A DNA stretch of 41,581 nucleotides from an uncultured Bacilli bacterium (lineage in GTDB: Bacteria; Bacillota_I; Bacilli_A; RF39; UBA660): assembly GCA_934120015.1 (NCBI GenBank), contig CAKOTD010000009.1, positions 1 through 41,581 on the forward strand. Reading direction: 5' to 3'. This document shows positions 14,626 to 23,192 of the stretch, piece by piece. The stretch's first letter is position 1. Every line of letters starts with the position of its first letter. The notes beneath the pieces are model-generated. The model had not been told where the DNA came from, made no database searches, and was given only the letters and a program-made list of their open reading frames with translations. Position numbers and translations under genes: made by a program.

Positions 14626-16788
14626 ATGAAAAAAATATTTGAACTAGATTTTAGGGGAAGAAAACTTATAGTAGAACATGGGGAACTTGCTAAACAAGCA
14701 CATGGTGCTGTTTTAGTAAGATATGGTGATACAGTTATTCTATCTACAGCAGTAGTATCAAAGAATGCTAATGTATTGTCAGATTTTTTTCCACTTATGG
14801 TTTTATATCAAGAGAAATTATACTCTGTAGGTAAAATACCAGGTGGCTTTATTAAAAGAGAAGGTAGACCTACCGAGAATGCAACACTTGCTGCTCGTAT
14901 GATTGATAGACCAATGCGTCCACTTTTTCCTGAAAATTTCAGAAATGAAGTGCAAATAGTTAATACTGTTCTTTCTGTAGATCAAGATAATTCACCAGAA
15001 ATGACAGCAATGTTTGGATCATCACTTTGTACATGTATAAGCAAAATTCCTTTTAATGGGCCAATTGCTGGTGTAAAAGTTGGTAGAGTAAATGGAGAAT
15101 TTATTATAAATCCAACAGCAGAACAAGTTGAATTATCAGATATTGATTTAACAGTTGCCGGAACAAAAGAGGCTATTAATATGGTTGAAGCAGGTGCAAA
15201 GGAAGTTTCTGAAGAGGATATGCTATCAGCTCTTATGTTTGGACATGATGCCATAAAAGAATTAATTGCCTTCGAGGAGCAAATTATTGCTGAAATTGGT
15301 GAAGAAAAAATGTCATATGATGTACTAGAAATATCTGATGAATTAAGAGATGAAGTATCTAAACTAGCAAGTGATAATTTAAATCATGCCCTTAGAATAA
15401 AAGATAAGTTAGAAAAATATGCTGCAATTGATAAAATAAAAGAAGATATTGTTTTAAAATATACCGAAGAAAATAGTAATTTAAAAGATAATGAATTAAA
15501 TGAACTAATTACAAAGGTAAAATTAGTTTTAGAAGAAATCGAATATGATATATTTAGAAAAATAGTTGTTAAGGAAAAAACACGTGCTGATGGAAGAGCT
15601 ATGACAGAAATTAGACCACTTTCAACCGATATTGATTTACTTCCAAGAACACATGGTTCAGCTCTTTTTACAAGAGGTCAAACACAAAGTTTATCTGTTG
15701 TAACGCTTGGAGCTCTTGGTGAACATCAAATAATTGATGGTTTAAGTTTAGAAGATGAAAAAAGATTTATGCTTCATTATAATTTTCCACAATTTAGTGT
15801 TGGTGAAACAGGAAGATATGGTGCACCAGGAAGAAGAGAAATTGGACATGGGGCTCTTGGTGAGAGAGCACTTGCGCAAGTTATTCCATCTGAAGATGAA
15901 TTCCCTTATACAATAAGAGTTGTTTCTGAAATACTTGAAAGTAATGGTTCATCATCACAAGCAAGTATTTGCGCAGGATGTATGGCTTTAATGGCAGCCG
16001 GTGTACCAATAAAAGCACCTGTTGCAGGAATTGCTATGGGACTTATTACTGATGGAGATGATTACACTATCTTAATCGATATTCAAGGTATGGAAGATCA
16101 TTTAGGAGATATGGACTTTAAAGTTGCAGGTACTAAAAATGGTATATGTGCTCTTCAAATGGATATTAAAATTAAAGGTATAACTAAACAAATTCTAAAA
16201 GAAGCACTTGCTCAAGCAAAAGAGGCAAGATATCAAATCCTTGACGTTATTACAAAACAAATACCAGAACCACGCAGTGAAGTAAGCCAGTATGCTCCAA
16301 AGACATATACATTTATGATTGATCCAAATCGTATAAAAGAAGTTATTGGTAAAGGTGGAGAGATGATTACCAAGATTATTTGTGAGGCTAGCAATGTTAA
16401 ATCTGTTACAGATGTAAATGCAGTTAAAGTTGATTTGGAAGATGATGGTAGAGTAATTATATATCATTCTAACAAGGAGATAATAGAAAAGACTGCTGAA
16501 ATGATCAAAAATGTTGTGAGAGAAGTTGAAACTGGTAAAAATTATTTAGTAAAAGTTGTAAAAATAGAAGATTTTGGCTGTTTTGTTGAAGTATGGCCAG
16601 GATGTGAGGGATTGGTACATATTTCACATCTTGCTAAAGAGAGAGTAGAAAAAACAAGTGATGTTGTTAAACTTGGTGATGAAATTCTTGTAAAATCTCT
16701 TGGATATGATAAAAAAGGTAGATTAAATCTATCAAGAAAAGAAGTACTATTGGAGGAAGAAAAAAATAATGAAGAAACTGCTAAATAA
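14626..16788 (+). CDS. pnp: Polyribonucleotide nucleotidyltransferase (PNPase)
   Basis: 720-residue PNPase, a phosphorolytic 3'-to-5' exoribonuclease that works as a trimer in mRNA decay. Domains are in the usual order: first RNase PH domain (residues about 10-140), an alpha-helical linker, second RNase PH domain with FSVGETGRYGAPGRREIGHGALGERAL, then a KH domain (IDPNRIKEVIGKGGEMITKI) and an S1 domain (GKNYLVKVVKIEDFGCFVEVWPG). Length matches the family (about 700). The start follows GGAGGTAGGAA. The last 20 bp overlap the next gene. Confidence 0.98.
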   Translation: MKKIFELDFRGRKLIVEHGELAKQAHGAVLVRYGDTVILSTAVVSKNANVLSDFFPLMVLYQEKLYSVGKIPGGFIKREGRPTENATLAARMIDRPMRPLFPENFRNEVQIVNTVLSVDQDNSPEMTAMFGSSLCTCISKIPFNGPIAGVKVGRVNGEFIINPTAEQVELSDIDLTVAGTKEAINMVEAGAKEVSEEDMLSALMFGHDAIKELIAFEEQIIAEIGEEKMSYDVLEISDELRDEVSKLASDNLNHALRIKDKLEKYAAIDKIKEDIVLKYTEENSNLKDNELNELITKVKLVLEEIEYDIFRKIVVKEKTRADGRAMTEIRPLSTDIDLLPRTHGSALFTRGQTQSLSVVTLGALGEHQIIDGLSLEDEKRFMLHYNFPQFSVGETGRYGAPGRREIGHGALGERALAQVIPSEDEFPYTIRVVSEILESNGSSSQASICAGCMALMAAGVPIKAPVAGIAMGLITDGDDYTILIDIQGMEDHLGDMDFKVAGTKNGICALQMDIKIKGITKQILKEALAQAKEARYQILDVITKQIPEPRSEVSQYAPKTYTFMIDPNRIKEVIGKGGEMITKIICEASNVKSVTDVNAVKVDLEDDGRVIIYHSNKEIIEKTAEMIKNVVREVETGKNYLVKVVKIEDFGCFVEVWPGCEGLVHISHLAKERVEKTSDVVKLGDEILVKSLGYDKKGRLNLSRKEVLLEEEKNNEETAK

Positions 16789-17212
16789 ATTATTCATACC
16801 TATTATAATTATAGTTTTGTTCACAATTTGTTATTTTATTATAGGGCCTATATATATAAGTTATAAGGCACAAAAAGATATTTATAATGATTTTGAAAAG
16901 GGGTTAAAAGATTTAAAGATTGAATATAATAAAACTAATGTTAATTATAAAGAATTTGGTGCGTTGCAGGCTTACAAATATACAGCTAATGATAGAAGTA
17001 TAGTTCTATATATTTATGATCGAGATTCCGAGGATTTTATCAAAGGTTCCAAAGAAGGTTATATTATTTCAAGTGAAAATGAAGAAACAAAATTATATGG
17101 GGTTTTTGAAAATAATTGTGTTTTATTTATGGAAGCAGAATTTCCGAATGATACTGAAGTACTTAATTTATTTATTTCTTTATCAGAGAAATATATTAAA
17201 AATATAAAATAA
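16769..17212 (+). CDS. Hypothetical membrane-anchored protein
   Basis: 147-residue protein with one N-terminal hydrophobic segment (about residues 8-31) and a mostly charged extracytoplasmic domain of about 115 residues. The segment is preceded by KK and has no lipobox cysteine, so it is probably a membrane anchor and not a cleaved lipoprotein signal. No family is recognised. It overlaps the end of pnp by 20 bp in another frame, with GGAGG 12 nt before its ATG, so it is translated from the pnp mRNA. The overlap argues that it is real, but nothing ties its function to RNA decay. Confidence 0.7.
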   Translation: MKKLLNKLFIPIIIIVLFTICYFIIGPIYISYKAQKDIYNDFEKGLKDLKIEYNKTNVNYKEFGALQAYKYTANDRSIVLYIYDRDSEDFIKGSKEGYIISSENEETKLYGVFENNCVLFMEAEFPNDTEVLNLFISLSEKYIKNIK

Positions 17213-17243
17213 AATCAAAGGTTTTTTAACCTTTGATTTTTTT
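17211..17243. terminator. Bidirectional terminator between the pnp unit and hit
   Basis: AAAATCAAAGGTT (17211-17223) pairs perfectly with 17228-17240 around TTTT. There are T-runs on both strands, so it can end transcripts from both convergent units. It overlaps both stop codons. Confidence 0.88.
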
Positions 17244-17591
17244 AAATACTTCTTCTACATTGATGATTTCTTGTTTTTCCTTATAAAATGGTTTTAAATG
17301 TAAATGATAATGTTTTACTTCTTGCACATCACCATTATTTTGAATTAGTGTTAATCCATCAATATTCAGTTTTTCTTCTAATAATTGTTTAATTTTTTTT
17401 GATATAGTCATAATATGATTTAGTGTTTCTTCATCAATATCATTTAAGTCTGTATAGTGTTTTTTAGGAATAATAAGAGCATGTCCATTACTATCTGGAT
17501 TAACATCCAAAAAGCATTTCACTATTTCATCTTCATAGATAGTATATGAAGGAATTTCACCATTAATAATTTTACAAAAAATACAATTCAT
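17226..17591 (-). CDS. hit: HIT-family nucleotide hydrolase
   Basis: 121-residue histidine triad protein. The nucleophile motif is HYHLHLKP; the N-terminus MNCIFCKIINGEIPSYTIYEDE and NPDSNGHALIIPKKHY are typical of the HinT/Hit branch. These enzymes hydrolyse nucleoside phosphoramidates and similar adenylated compounds; the physiological substrate is generally unknown. The two cysteines in CIFC match the zinc site seen in Bacillus Hit. It runs opposite to its neighbours and has its own extended -10 promoter and the ribosome binding site AGGAGAG. Confidence 0.93.
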   Translation of the reverse strand: MNCIFCKIINGEIPSYTIYEDEIVKCFLDVNPDSNGHALIIPKKHYTDLNDIDEETLNHIMTISKKIKQLLEEKLNIDGLTLIQNNGDVQEVKHYHLHLKPFYKEKQEIINVEEVFKKIKG

Positions 17592-17613
17592 ATTTACTCT
17601 CCTTTACAAAATT

Positions 17614-17622
17614 ATTATAACA
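17614..17622 (-). promoter_or_regulatory. Extended -10 promoter of hit
   Basis: The minus strand reads TG-T-TATAAT, with the box ending 22 nt before the hit start codon. There is no consensus -35. Confidence 0.6.
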
Positions 17623-17624
17623 TA

Positions 17625-17649
17625 AAAAAGAAGGTATAAGCTTCTTTTT
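17625..17649. terminator. Hairpin between hit and sufC
   Basis: AAAAAGAAG (17625-17633) pairs with CTTCTTTTT (17641-17649). It resembles a terminator but lies upstream of two divergent genes, so it has no coding transcript to end. It could stop antisense read-through across hit or be a relic. Confidence 0.4.
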
Positions 17650-17669
17650 GTGAATATCTGCGAATATTC
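17649..17669. promoter_or_regulatory. GAATAT repeats upstream of sufC
   Basis: GAATAT is repeated 10 bp apart (17652-17657 and 17662-17667), and the second copy is part of the palindrome GAATATTC. The first copy lies in TGTGAATAT, also found upstream of ssb at 1972-1980. It is a candidate regulator site for the sufCDS unit. Confidence 0.3.
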
Positions 17670-17721
17670 TATATATATATTGGTTAATTTAAAAAAAAGT
17701 ATACACTCTTATAATATTTTT

Positions 17722-17730
17722 TGATAAAAT
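17722..17730 (+). promoter_or_regulatory. Promoter of sufCDS
   Basis: TG-A-TAAAAT lies 21 nt before the sufC start. The identical TGATAAAAT is used before the gene at 20552. An alternative box TATAAT is at 17710-17715. No -35 consensus was found for either. Confidence 0.5.
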
Positions 17731-17751
17731 AGTATTTATGGAGATGATTAT

Positions 17752-18507
17752 ATGCATAGTTTAAAAATAATTAATTTATCAGTTTCTGCAGTAAATGGTG
17801 ATAAGAAAATCTTAAATGATTTTAGTTTAGAAATAAAAAGTGGTGAAATACACGCTATTATGGGGCCGAATGGAACGGGAAAATCAACTCTTACAAAAGT
17901 AATAATGGGTGATATGAATTATAGAATAGAAAGCGGTAAAATACTATTTGATGATAAGGATATTACTACTTTAAATGTTGATGAACGCGCTAGACTTGGA
18001 ATTTTTTTAGGAATGCAACTACCAATTGAAATAGATGGGGTAACAAATGCTGACTTTTTAAGAACAGCTATTAGAGCAAAACAGAATGATGATTTTAAAT
18101 TATTTGATTTTATTAAGGATTTAGATAAATATGTTGACAAATTGAAAATGAATAAAGATATGATTCATAGAGGATTAAATAAAGGTTTTTCAGGTGGGGA
18201 ACGTAAAAAAAATGAAATATTACAAATGTATATGTTAAAACCAAGCATTGTTATGCTTGATGAAATAGATTCAGGACTTGATGTAGATAGTTTAAAAATA
18301 GTTGGAAATAATGTTATGGAGTATTTTAATGAAGAAAAACCTGCTATTTTACTTATTACGCATTATCATCGTTTGCTTGATTATATTCATCCTGATTATG
18401 TACATATTATGAAAAACGGAAAAATTATTAAAACTGGAAATTACGAACTTGTAAATGATATAGAGCAAGATGGTTATGAAAATATAGAGGTAAATAATGA
18501 AAGATAA
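17752..18507 (+). CDS. sufC: SUF system ATPase SufC
   Basis: 251-residue ABC-type ATPase that powers conformational change of the SufBCD scaffold in the cytoplasm; it is not a transporter subunit. Walker A is GPNGTGKSTLTKVIMG, the SufC-type signature is FSGGERKKNEILQMY and Walker B is IVMLDEIDSGLDVD. The phrase ITHYHRLLDYI.PDYVHIMKNGKIIKTG is specific to SufC. Length is normal (about 250-260). It overlaps sufD by 11 bp. The partner SufB is encoded 16 kb upstream. Confidence 0.97.
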   Translation: MHSLKIINLSVSAVNGDKKILNDFSLEIKSGEIHAIMGPNGTGKSTLTKVIMGDMNYRIESGKILFDDKDITTLNVDERARLGIFLGMQLPIEIDGVTNADFLRTAIRAKQNDDFKLFDFIKDLDKYVDKLKMNKDMIHRGLNKGFSGGERKKNEILQMYMLKPSIVMLDEIDSGLDVDSLKIVGNNVMEYFNEEKPAILLITHYHRLLDYIHPDYVHIMKNGKIIKTGNYELVNDIEQDGYENIEVNNER

Positions 18508-19288
18508 GATAATAATTACAGATAATAATATAGATTTAAATATTAGTAACTATATTAGTTTTAAGGAATTATCTAGTGATGAATTTATAAAGGTTTACTT
18601 ACTGGACATATTAAATGATAGTAATTTAGAAATAGAATATAATATAAAAGAAGAAGTAAAAATTAATTTTATAATAAATGTTTTAAATGGTGTAAGATTA
18701 AATCTTATAGATAAAAAAAATTGTAAAAATATAAAAGTCAAGTGTTCATATAAATTAGGTGAAAATAGTAGCTTATTTGTTCAAAAAATAAATAGTGGTA
18801 GCAAGATTTCAGAGTATGATGTAATTGAATTAAATGGGTTAAATTCTAGCGTTAATTATGTACTTAAAACGGTATGTACAAATAGTGAAAATTATGATAT
18901 TGTAGTTAATCATTTGGAAAAGAATACAACAAGTAATATTATTACTAATGGTATAAATATTGAAAATGGTAAATTGCAGTTTAATGTAACGGGTTTTGTT
19001 CCAAATGGTAGTAGTAGTTCTTATCTTATGCAAGATAATAGAATAATTAATTTTACTAATAATAAATGTCAAATAAATCCTAATCTACTTATTGATGAAA
19101 TGAATGTTGAGGCTAATCACTCTGCACATATTAGTGATTTTTCTTTAGAAGATTTATTTTATATACAAAGCCGTGGAATAAATTATGAAGAGGCAAAAAA
19201 ATTACTTATTAAAGGGTTTTTACTATCAAATTTGGATGATTCTATAAGTGATTATATTGATCAATTAATTAAGAATTATTGGGGGTGA
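18497..19288 (+). CDS. sufD: Short SufD-like Fe-S assembly protein
   Basis: 263-residue SufB/SufD-family protein, much shorter than Bacillus SufD (437). The C-terminal signature is preserved: NVEANHSAHISDFSLEDLFYIQSRGINYEEAKKLLIKGFLLSNL. The beta-helix region is shortened and the usual N-terminal helical domain is missing. In the family SufD pairs with SufB and SufC and takes part in iron entry. Position between sufC and sufS supports the assignment. It is not an obvious pseudogene: the frame is open, the start has AGAGGTAA, and it overlaps sufC by 11 bp. Confidence 0.85.
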   Translation: MKDKIIITDNNIDLNISNYISFKELSSDEFIKVYLLDILNDSNLEIEYNIKEEVKINFIINVLNGVRLNLIDKKNCKNIKVKCSYKLGENSSLFVQKINSGSKISEYDVIELNGLNSSVNYVLKTVCTNSENYDIVVNHLEKNTTSNIITNGINIENGKLQFNVTGFVPNGSSSSYLMQDNRIINFTNNKCQINPNLLIDEMNVEANHSAHISDFSLEDLFYIQSRGINYEEAKKLLIKGFLLSNLDDSISDYIDQLIKNYWG

Positions 19289-19292
19289 TAAA

Positions 19293-20486
19293 ATGAATAG
19301 AGAAGATTTTACTATCTTAAAAAATGATTATATATATTTTGACAATGGGGCAACAACTTTAAAACCAAGTTGTGTTTTAGATAGTATTTCTGACTATTAT
19401 ACTAAATATACTGCTAATGCTCATAGGGGAGACTACGATTATAGTCTTAAAGTTGATGATTTATATGAAGAAACAAGAAATTTAGTGGCATCTTTTATTA
19501 ATGCACCATCTATAAAACAAATTGTTTTTACTAGTGGAACAACTATGTCATTAAATCAAATAATATTTGGTTATTTTAAAGATTATTTAAAATCTGGTGA
19601 TGAAGTTTTAATTACTAAAGCAGAACATGCTTCAAATATTCTTCCTTGGTTTGAACTTCAAACTACCAATGATATTTTGGTGAATTATATACCTCTTGAT
19701 GAAAATTATTGTTTAACTATGGATAATATTAAAAAAACAGTAACAGATAAAACTAAAGTTATTAGTATAGCCCATATCACTAACGTAGTAGGAGATATAA
19801 GAAATATTAAGGAAATTATTGAGTATGCACATAGCAAGGGTATTTTAGTTGTTATTGATGGAGCTCAAAGTGTACCACATTTAAGTATTGATGTTCAAAA
19901 ACTAGATATAGATTTTTTAGCTTTTTCTGCCCATAAAATGTTAGGACCAACAGGGGTAGGTGTAATGTATGCAAAAGAGCAGTACTTAAATAATATGAAA
20001 CCATTGAATTTTGGTGGAGGTATGAATGCTAGTTTTGATAATACAGGAACTAGACAGTATAAGGATATTCCATATTTATTTGAGGCAGGAACTCAGAATA
20101 TAGAAGGTGTAATTGCTTTTGGAGAGGCAATTAAGTATTTAAATAATATAGGTATGGATAATATTACTTTATATGAGAAAAATCTAAAAGAATATGCAGT
20201 AAATCTTTTAAAGAAAAATCCTAATATTATAATATATAATGAAAATACTGAAAGTGGTATTATTACATTTAATTATAAGGATATATTTGCTCAAGATTTA
20301 GCTGTCTATTTAAATAAGTATCATATTTGTGTTAGAGCAGGAAATCATTGTGCCAAAATTTTAAAAGATGATTTAGGAATTAAAAATACTTGTAGGATGA
20401 GTTTATATTTATATAATACTAAAGAAGAAATAGAAAAAATGGTAAATGTACTTAATAATCCTAACATAAAGAATGAATTATTTTAA
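19293..20486 (+). CDS. sufS: Cysteine desulfurase SufS
   Basis: 397-residue PLP-dependent group II cysteine desulfurase that takes sulfur from cysteine and passes it to SufU. The cofactor lysine is in FLAFSAHKMLGPTGVGVMY, the catalytic cysteine in RAGNHCAK, and the N-terminal YFDNGATTLKP and QIVFTSGTTMSLNQI motifs agree. Length matches the family (about 405). GGGGGTGATAAA precedes the ATG, 4 bp after sufD. In Bacillus sufU follows sufS directly; here sufU is encoded at the other end of the window. A short terminator follows. Confidence 0.96.
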   Translation: MNREDFTILKNDYIYFDNGATTLKPSCVLDSISDYYTKYTANAHRGDYDYSLKVDDLYEETRNLVASFINAPSIKQIVFTSGTTMSLNQIIFGYFKDYLKSGDEVLITKAEHASNILPWFELQTTNDILVNYIPLDENYCLTMDNIKKTVTDKTKVISIAHITNVVGDIRNIKEIIEYAHSKGILVVIDGAQSVPHLSIDVQKLDIDFLAFSAHKMLGPTGVGVMYAKEQYLNNMKPLNFGGGMNASFDNTGTRQYKDIPYLFEAGTQNIEGVIAFGEAIKYLNNIGMDNITLYEKNLKEYAVNLLKKNPNIIIYNENTESGIITFNYKDIFAQDLAVYLNKYHICVRAGNHCAKILKDDLGIKNTCRMSLYLYNTKEEIEKMVNVLNNPNIKNELF

Positions 20487-20503
20487 GCCATAAAGGCTTT
20501 TTT
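20485..20503 (+). terminator. Terminator after sufS
   Basis: AAGCC (20485-20489) pairs with GGCTT (20495-20499) around ATAAA and is followed by T residues. The stem is short but GC-rich for this genome, and it overlaps the stop codon. Confidence 0.65.
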
Positions 20504-20524
20504 CTTTACATAAAAAAAATTATT

Positions 20525-20533
20525 TGATAAAAT
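20525..20533 (+). promoter_or_regulatory. Extended -10 promoter of the gene at 20552
   Basis: TG-A-TAAAAT, identical to the box before sufC, lies 18 nt before the ATG. No -35 consensus is seen. Confidence 0.5.
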
Positions 20534-20551
20534 ATTTTTTTAGGTGATTTT

Positions 20552-21145
20552 ATGACAAAAACTGAATTAATAAATTTAATTAAAGAGATAAATGGTAATA
20601 TTAAATATTATCTAACTGATAGGAATACTAATTATATATTTGAGAATGAACTTTCAAGAGAAATATGTATAAATCAGACTAAAATAGATATGCTGAAACA
20701 AGAGAATAAAAAATGCTGTTTGGTAATAAATGGGGTAAATAAAGCAAGAAAAAGTATTATGGAAAATACTCGTATTTATATTGTTTTTGTTGCATTAAAT
20801 GTTTTATTAAGTGTAATTTTAAATTTAGGTATTGCTCTTATATCGGTTCCAATTATAACAAGCTTATATTTAGGTGCTTGTTTAGAAAGATGGAATTATA
20901 TTAAAAAGAGTAATGTAGATTTTTATAGAAATATGATTAGTGAAAATAATATAGAAATATCAAAATATAATAAAAAGATTAAACATATTAGAAAAGAATT
21001 AGATGGGATAATAAAGCAAAAGGAAAATTCTGATAATAATTTAAATATATATATATCAAAATTAAATGAGGTTTTAAAATCTGAGGAGTTATTAGAGGAT
21101 GAGATATGTATTTCACAGGGTAATAAAATCTTAATTAAAAAATAG
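20552..21145 (+). CDS. Hypothetical membrane protein with flanking coiled coils
   Basis: 197-residue protein that I do not recognise. A hydrophobic hairpin of one or two membrane segments (about residues 73-108, YIVFVALNVLLSVILNLGIAL then ISVPIITSLYLGACL) is flanked on both sides by Lys/Glu/Asn-rich helical segments that look like coiled coils. This places both ends on the same side of the membrane, probably the cytoplasm. The start follows AGGTGATTTT. It has its own promoter and is the first of several small envelope genes before the M23 hydrolase. Confidence 0.7.
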   Translation: MTKTELINLIKEINGNIKYYLTDRNTNYIFENELSREICINQTKIDMLKQENKKCCLVINGVNKARKSIMENTRIYIVFVALNVLLSVILNLGIALISVPIITSLYLGACLERWNYIKKSNVDFYRNMISENNIEISKYNKKIKHIRKELDGIIKQKENSDNNLNIYISKLNEVLKSEELLEDEICISQGNKILIKK

Positions 21146-21152
21146 TTTAATC

Positions 21153-21181
21153 TTTACAAAAAATTAATAATTTGTTACGAT
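21153..21181 (+). promoter_or_regulatory. Promoter of the lipoprotein gene
   Basis: TTTACA (21153-21158) and TACGAT (21176-21181) are 17 bp apart, with an extended TG before the -10 box. The start codon is 15 nt downstream. Confidence 0.55.
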
Positions 21182-21196
21182 ATTATAGGTGATGAT

Positions 21197-21634
21197 ATGA
21201 AAATAAGAAGACTGATAGTTAGTTTATTTTTTGTTTTTTGTGCTATAGGATGTTCAAATAATAGTAAAATTGATTTAGAAACTAAAGGTAATTTATTACT
21301 TGAAAAATATTATTTAAATCATGAAATTGTTGATAAGGATACTGTTTCAAAAAAATATGACATCAATACTAGTGATGTAAGTAATATTTTATTTATTGCT
21401 CCTAAATCTTATGATGATGCAACAATGATTTTGGTTATTAGTCCAAACAATAAAAATGTTATGAATGAAACTGATAAGTTTAAGCAATCTTATGAAGATC
21501 AATGGGTAAAGTTTAATTATTTTCCAGAACAAAAAGATTTAGTAGAAAAAGCTATATATACTACTTATGGTGATTATATAATTTATATCGTTTCTGAGAA
21601 AAATAATGAAATTTTAGAATTTCTAAAAAAATAA
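21197..21634 (+). CDS. Putative lipoprotein, DUF4358-like
   Basis: 145-residue exported protein. The N-terminus MKIRRLIVSLFFVFCAIGCS is a lipoprotein signal with lipobox AIGC, so Cys19 would be lipidated and the rest anchored outside the membrane. The domain that follows (ISKKYDIN-like segment, IAPKSYDDATMILVISPN) resembles the DUF4358 family of small Bacillota lipoproteins, but this is from memory and is weak. Function is unknown. It is a single-gene unit between its own promoter and terminator. Confidence 0.75.
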   Translation: MKIRRLIVSLFFVFCAIGCSNNSKIDLETKGNLLLEKYYLNHEIVDKDTVSKKYDINTSDVSNILFIAPKSYDDATMILVISPNNKNVMNETDKFKQSYEDQWVKFNYFPEQKDLVEKAIYTTYGDYIIYIVSEKNNEILEFLKK

Positions 21635-21661
21635 AAGAGGGGTTTAAAAACTTCTTTTTTT
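21633..21661 (+). terminator. Terminator after the lipoprotein gene
   Basis: AAAAGAGG (21633-21640) pairs with CTTCTTTT (21651-21658) with one G-U pair, followed by T residues. Confidence 0.65.
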
Positions 21662-21662
21662 G

Positions 21663-21685
21663 TGTTACAATTATGTTGTTAGAAT
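21663..21685 (+). promoter_or_regulatory. Promoter region of the gene at 21698
   Basis: Two extended -10 candidates are present: TG-T-TACAAT (21663-21671) and TG-T-TAGAAT (21677-21685). They lie 26 and 12 nt before the start codon. The first is more plausible by distance. Confidence 0.4.
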
Positions 21686-21697
21686 ATAGGTGATAAT

Positions 21698-22555
21698 ATG
21701 GTTAATACTTTATTTTATGTTGCATTAATTATATGGTATATATTTTATATATTATTTATAATTTATTTAAATGGTGCAAATAACAGATTATATGATTTTG
21801 AAAAAGAGGTTGATCCTAGAGATAATAAGAGAAATGTTATTGATTTATCATTTATAATGTATAAAAAGATTAAGCCTGATGTTTTAACAGCTAGTATAAT
21901 TAATTTAATTAATAGAAAAAAAATTAGAATTAAGTATGAACATAATGATTTTATATTTATTAGAAATAATGATGAGGATTTGACTAATTCAGAGTTTAAT
22001 ATTATGGAACTTTTATTTGAAATAATTGGTGATAAAAAGGTTGTTTCAATGTATCAAATAAATAAGTTTTGTGATAAATCATCTGGTGCTTCTAAATTCT
22101 TGCTTAATTATCAGTTATGGAAACGTTTTGCAACCGTTGAAAGTAATAAAAAATTTTTGTTTGAGGAAAAGCTTGAGTATGGTTTAGTTAAATTGGTTCA
22201 AAGAATTGGTATTTTACTATTTATTTTAAACATTATCTTAAAAGTTAATAATATTCTTGGTTTTTTTATTTTGGTACCATCTATTTTTGTAAGTATTTAT
22301 TTTTATTATATATCAAAATTAACAAAGGATGCTGCTCAAGAATATTATGGATGGTTAAAGTTTAGAAGTGATGTTAAACAAAATAGCCAGTTGTTAGATA
22401 ATAATAAATATCTTGAGTATTCGGTTGTCTTAAGATGTTATGATGGTCTTCAAGATGAGAAAAAATTGTCATTTATTAAGAACTTAGATAGTTCTATTAG
22501 AAAATGCCATTTAAATGCAACTTTAAATGGTAATAGGAGTATTTTTGGTAGATGA
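21698..22555 (+). CDS. Membrane protein resembling the DUF2207 C-terminal half
   Basis: 285-residue protein with an N-terminal membrane segment (about residues 5-26) and a hydrophobic hairpin (about residues 167-204). Between them is a soluble part with IKPDVLTASIINLINRKKIRI, LTNSEFNIMELLFEI. After the hairpin, YYGWLKFRSDVKQ and YLEYSVVLRCYDGLQDEKKLSF recall the cytoplasmic C-terminal part of DUF2207 membrane proteins, which is a family of unknown function. The large extracytoplasmic domain normally found in DUF2207 proteins is missing. Its stop overlaps the next start by 4 bp (ATGA), so the pair is co-translated with the metallopeptidase. Confidence 0.65.
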   Translation: MVNTLFYVALIIWYIFYILFIIYLNGANNRLYDFEKEVDPRDNKRNVIDLSFIMYKKIKPDVLTASIINLINRKKIRIKYEHNDFIFIRNNDEDLTNSEFNIMELLFEIIGDKKVVSMYQINKFCDKSSGASKFLLNYQLWKRFATVESNKKFLFEEKLEYGLVKLVQRIGILLFILNIILKVNNILGFFILVPSIFVSIYFYYISKLTKDAAQEYYGWLKFRSDVKQNSQLLDNNKYLEYSVVLRCYDGLQDEKKLSFIKNLDSSIRKCHLNATLNGNRSIFGR

Positions 22556-23187
22556 AATATGAAATAGATTCTATTTTTTATAATGTTGTTATAATTAAAA
22601 AGAATAATAAAAATACTTATTTAAGAATTGATGATAATTTAAATATTGTTGTTACTACTAATTATTTTACAACCAAAAGAAGTATAAAAAACATTCTTGA
22701 TTCAAATATTGATTCTATAAGAAAACTTATAGAGAAAAAAAGTAATAATATTAAAAAAAATAATGATTTTTATTATTTGGGAAATAAGTATAATATTGTT
22801 TATGACATAAGATATTCTGAGGTGTATATATATTCTGATAATATATACGCACCTGATGAAAAAACTTTCCTTAAATGGTATAAATTAGAAATGGAAAATT
22901 TATTCTTAAAAAGGCTAGAATATAATTATAATTTAGTAGAGGAATCTATTCCTAAACCTAGTTTAAGAATAAGAAAAATGAAAACCAGATGGGGAGTTTG
23001 CAATGTTAAAACACATACTATAACATTAAATAGTGAACTTATGAGATATAATACCGAAAAACTTGATTATGTTATTATTCATGAACTTAGTCATTTGGTT
23101 TATTTTAATCATTCAAAAGATTTTTGGAATTTGGTTTCAAAATATGTACCTAATTATAAAAAAATTAGGAAAGAATTAAAGGAGTAA
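22552..23187 (+). CDS. YgjP-like zinc metallopeptidase-domain protein
   Basis: 211-residue protein of the YgjP/DUF45 family. The zinc motif is VIIHELSHLVYFNHSKDFWNLVSKYVPNYK: His and His of HELSH plus the His of NHS, with Glu as catalytic residue. The preceding segment RKMKTRWGVCNVKTHTITLNSELMRY is the family signature. Members are thought to be SprT/M48-like metal hydrolases; substrates are not established. It lacks a signal peptide and should be cytoplasmic. It overlaps the DUF2207-like gene by 4 bp and the M23 gene starts 5 bp later, so the three genes form one unit. Confidence 0.88.
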   Translation: MKYEIDSIFYNVVIIKKNNKNTYLRIDDNLNIVVTTNYFTTKRSIKNILDSNIDSIRKLIEKKSNNIKKNNDFYYLGNKYNIVYDIRYSEVYIYSDNIYAPDEKTFLKWYKLEMENLFLKRLEYNYNLVEESIPKPSLRIRKMKTRWGVCNVKTHTITLNSELMRYNTEKLDYVIIHELSHLVYFNHSKDFWNLVSKYVPNYKKIRKELKE

Positions 23188-23192
23188 TTGTA

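Noticed and set aside
18497..19288. sufD as a pseudogene
   Set aside because: The frame is uninterrupted, has a ribosome binding site, overlaps sufC by 11 bp and keeps the C-terminal signature; it is treated as a short functional form.
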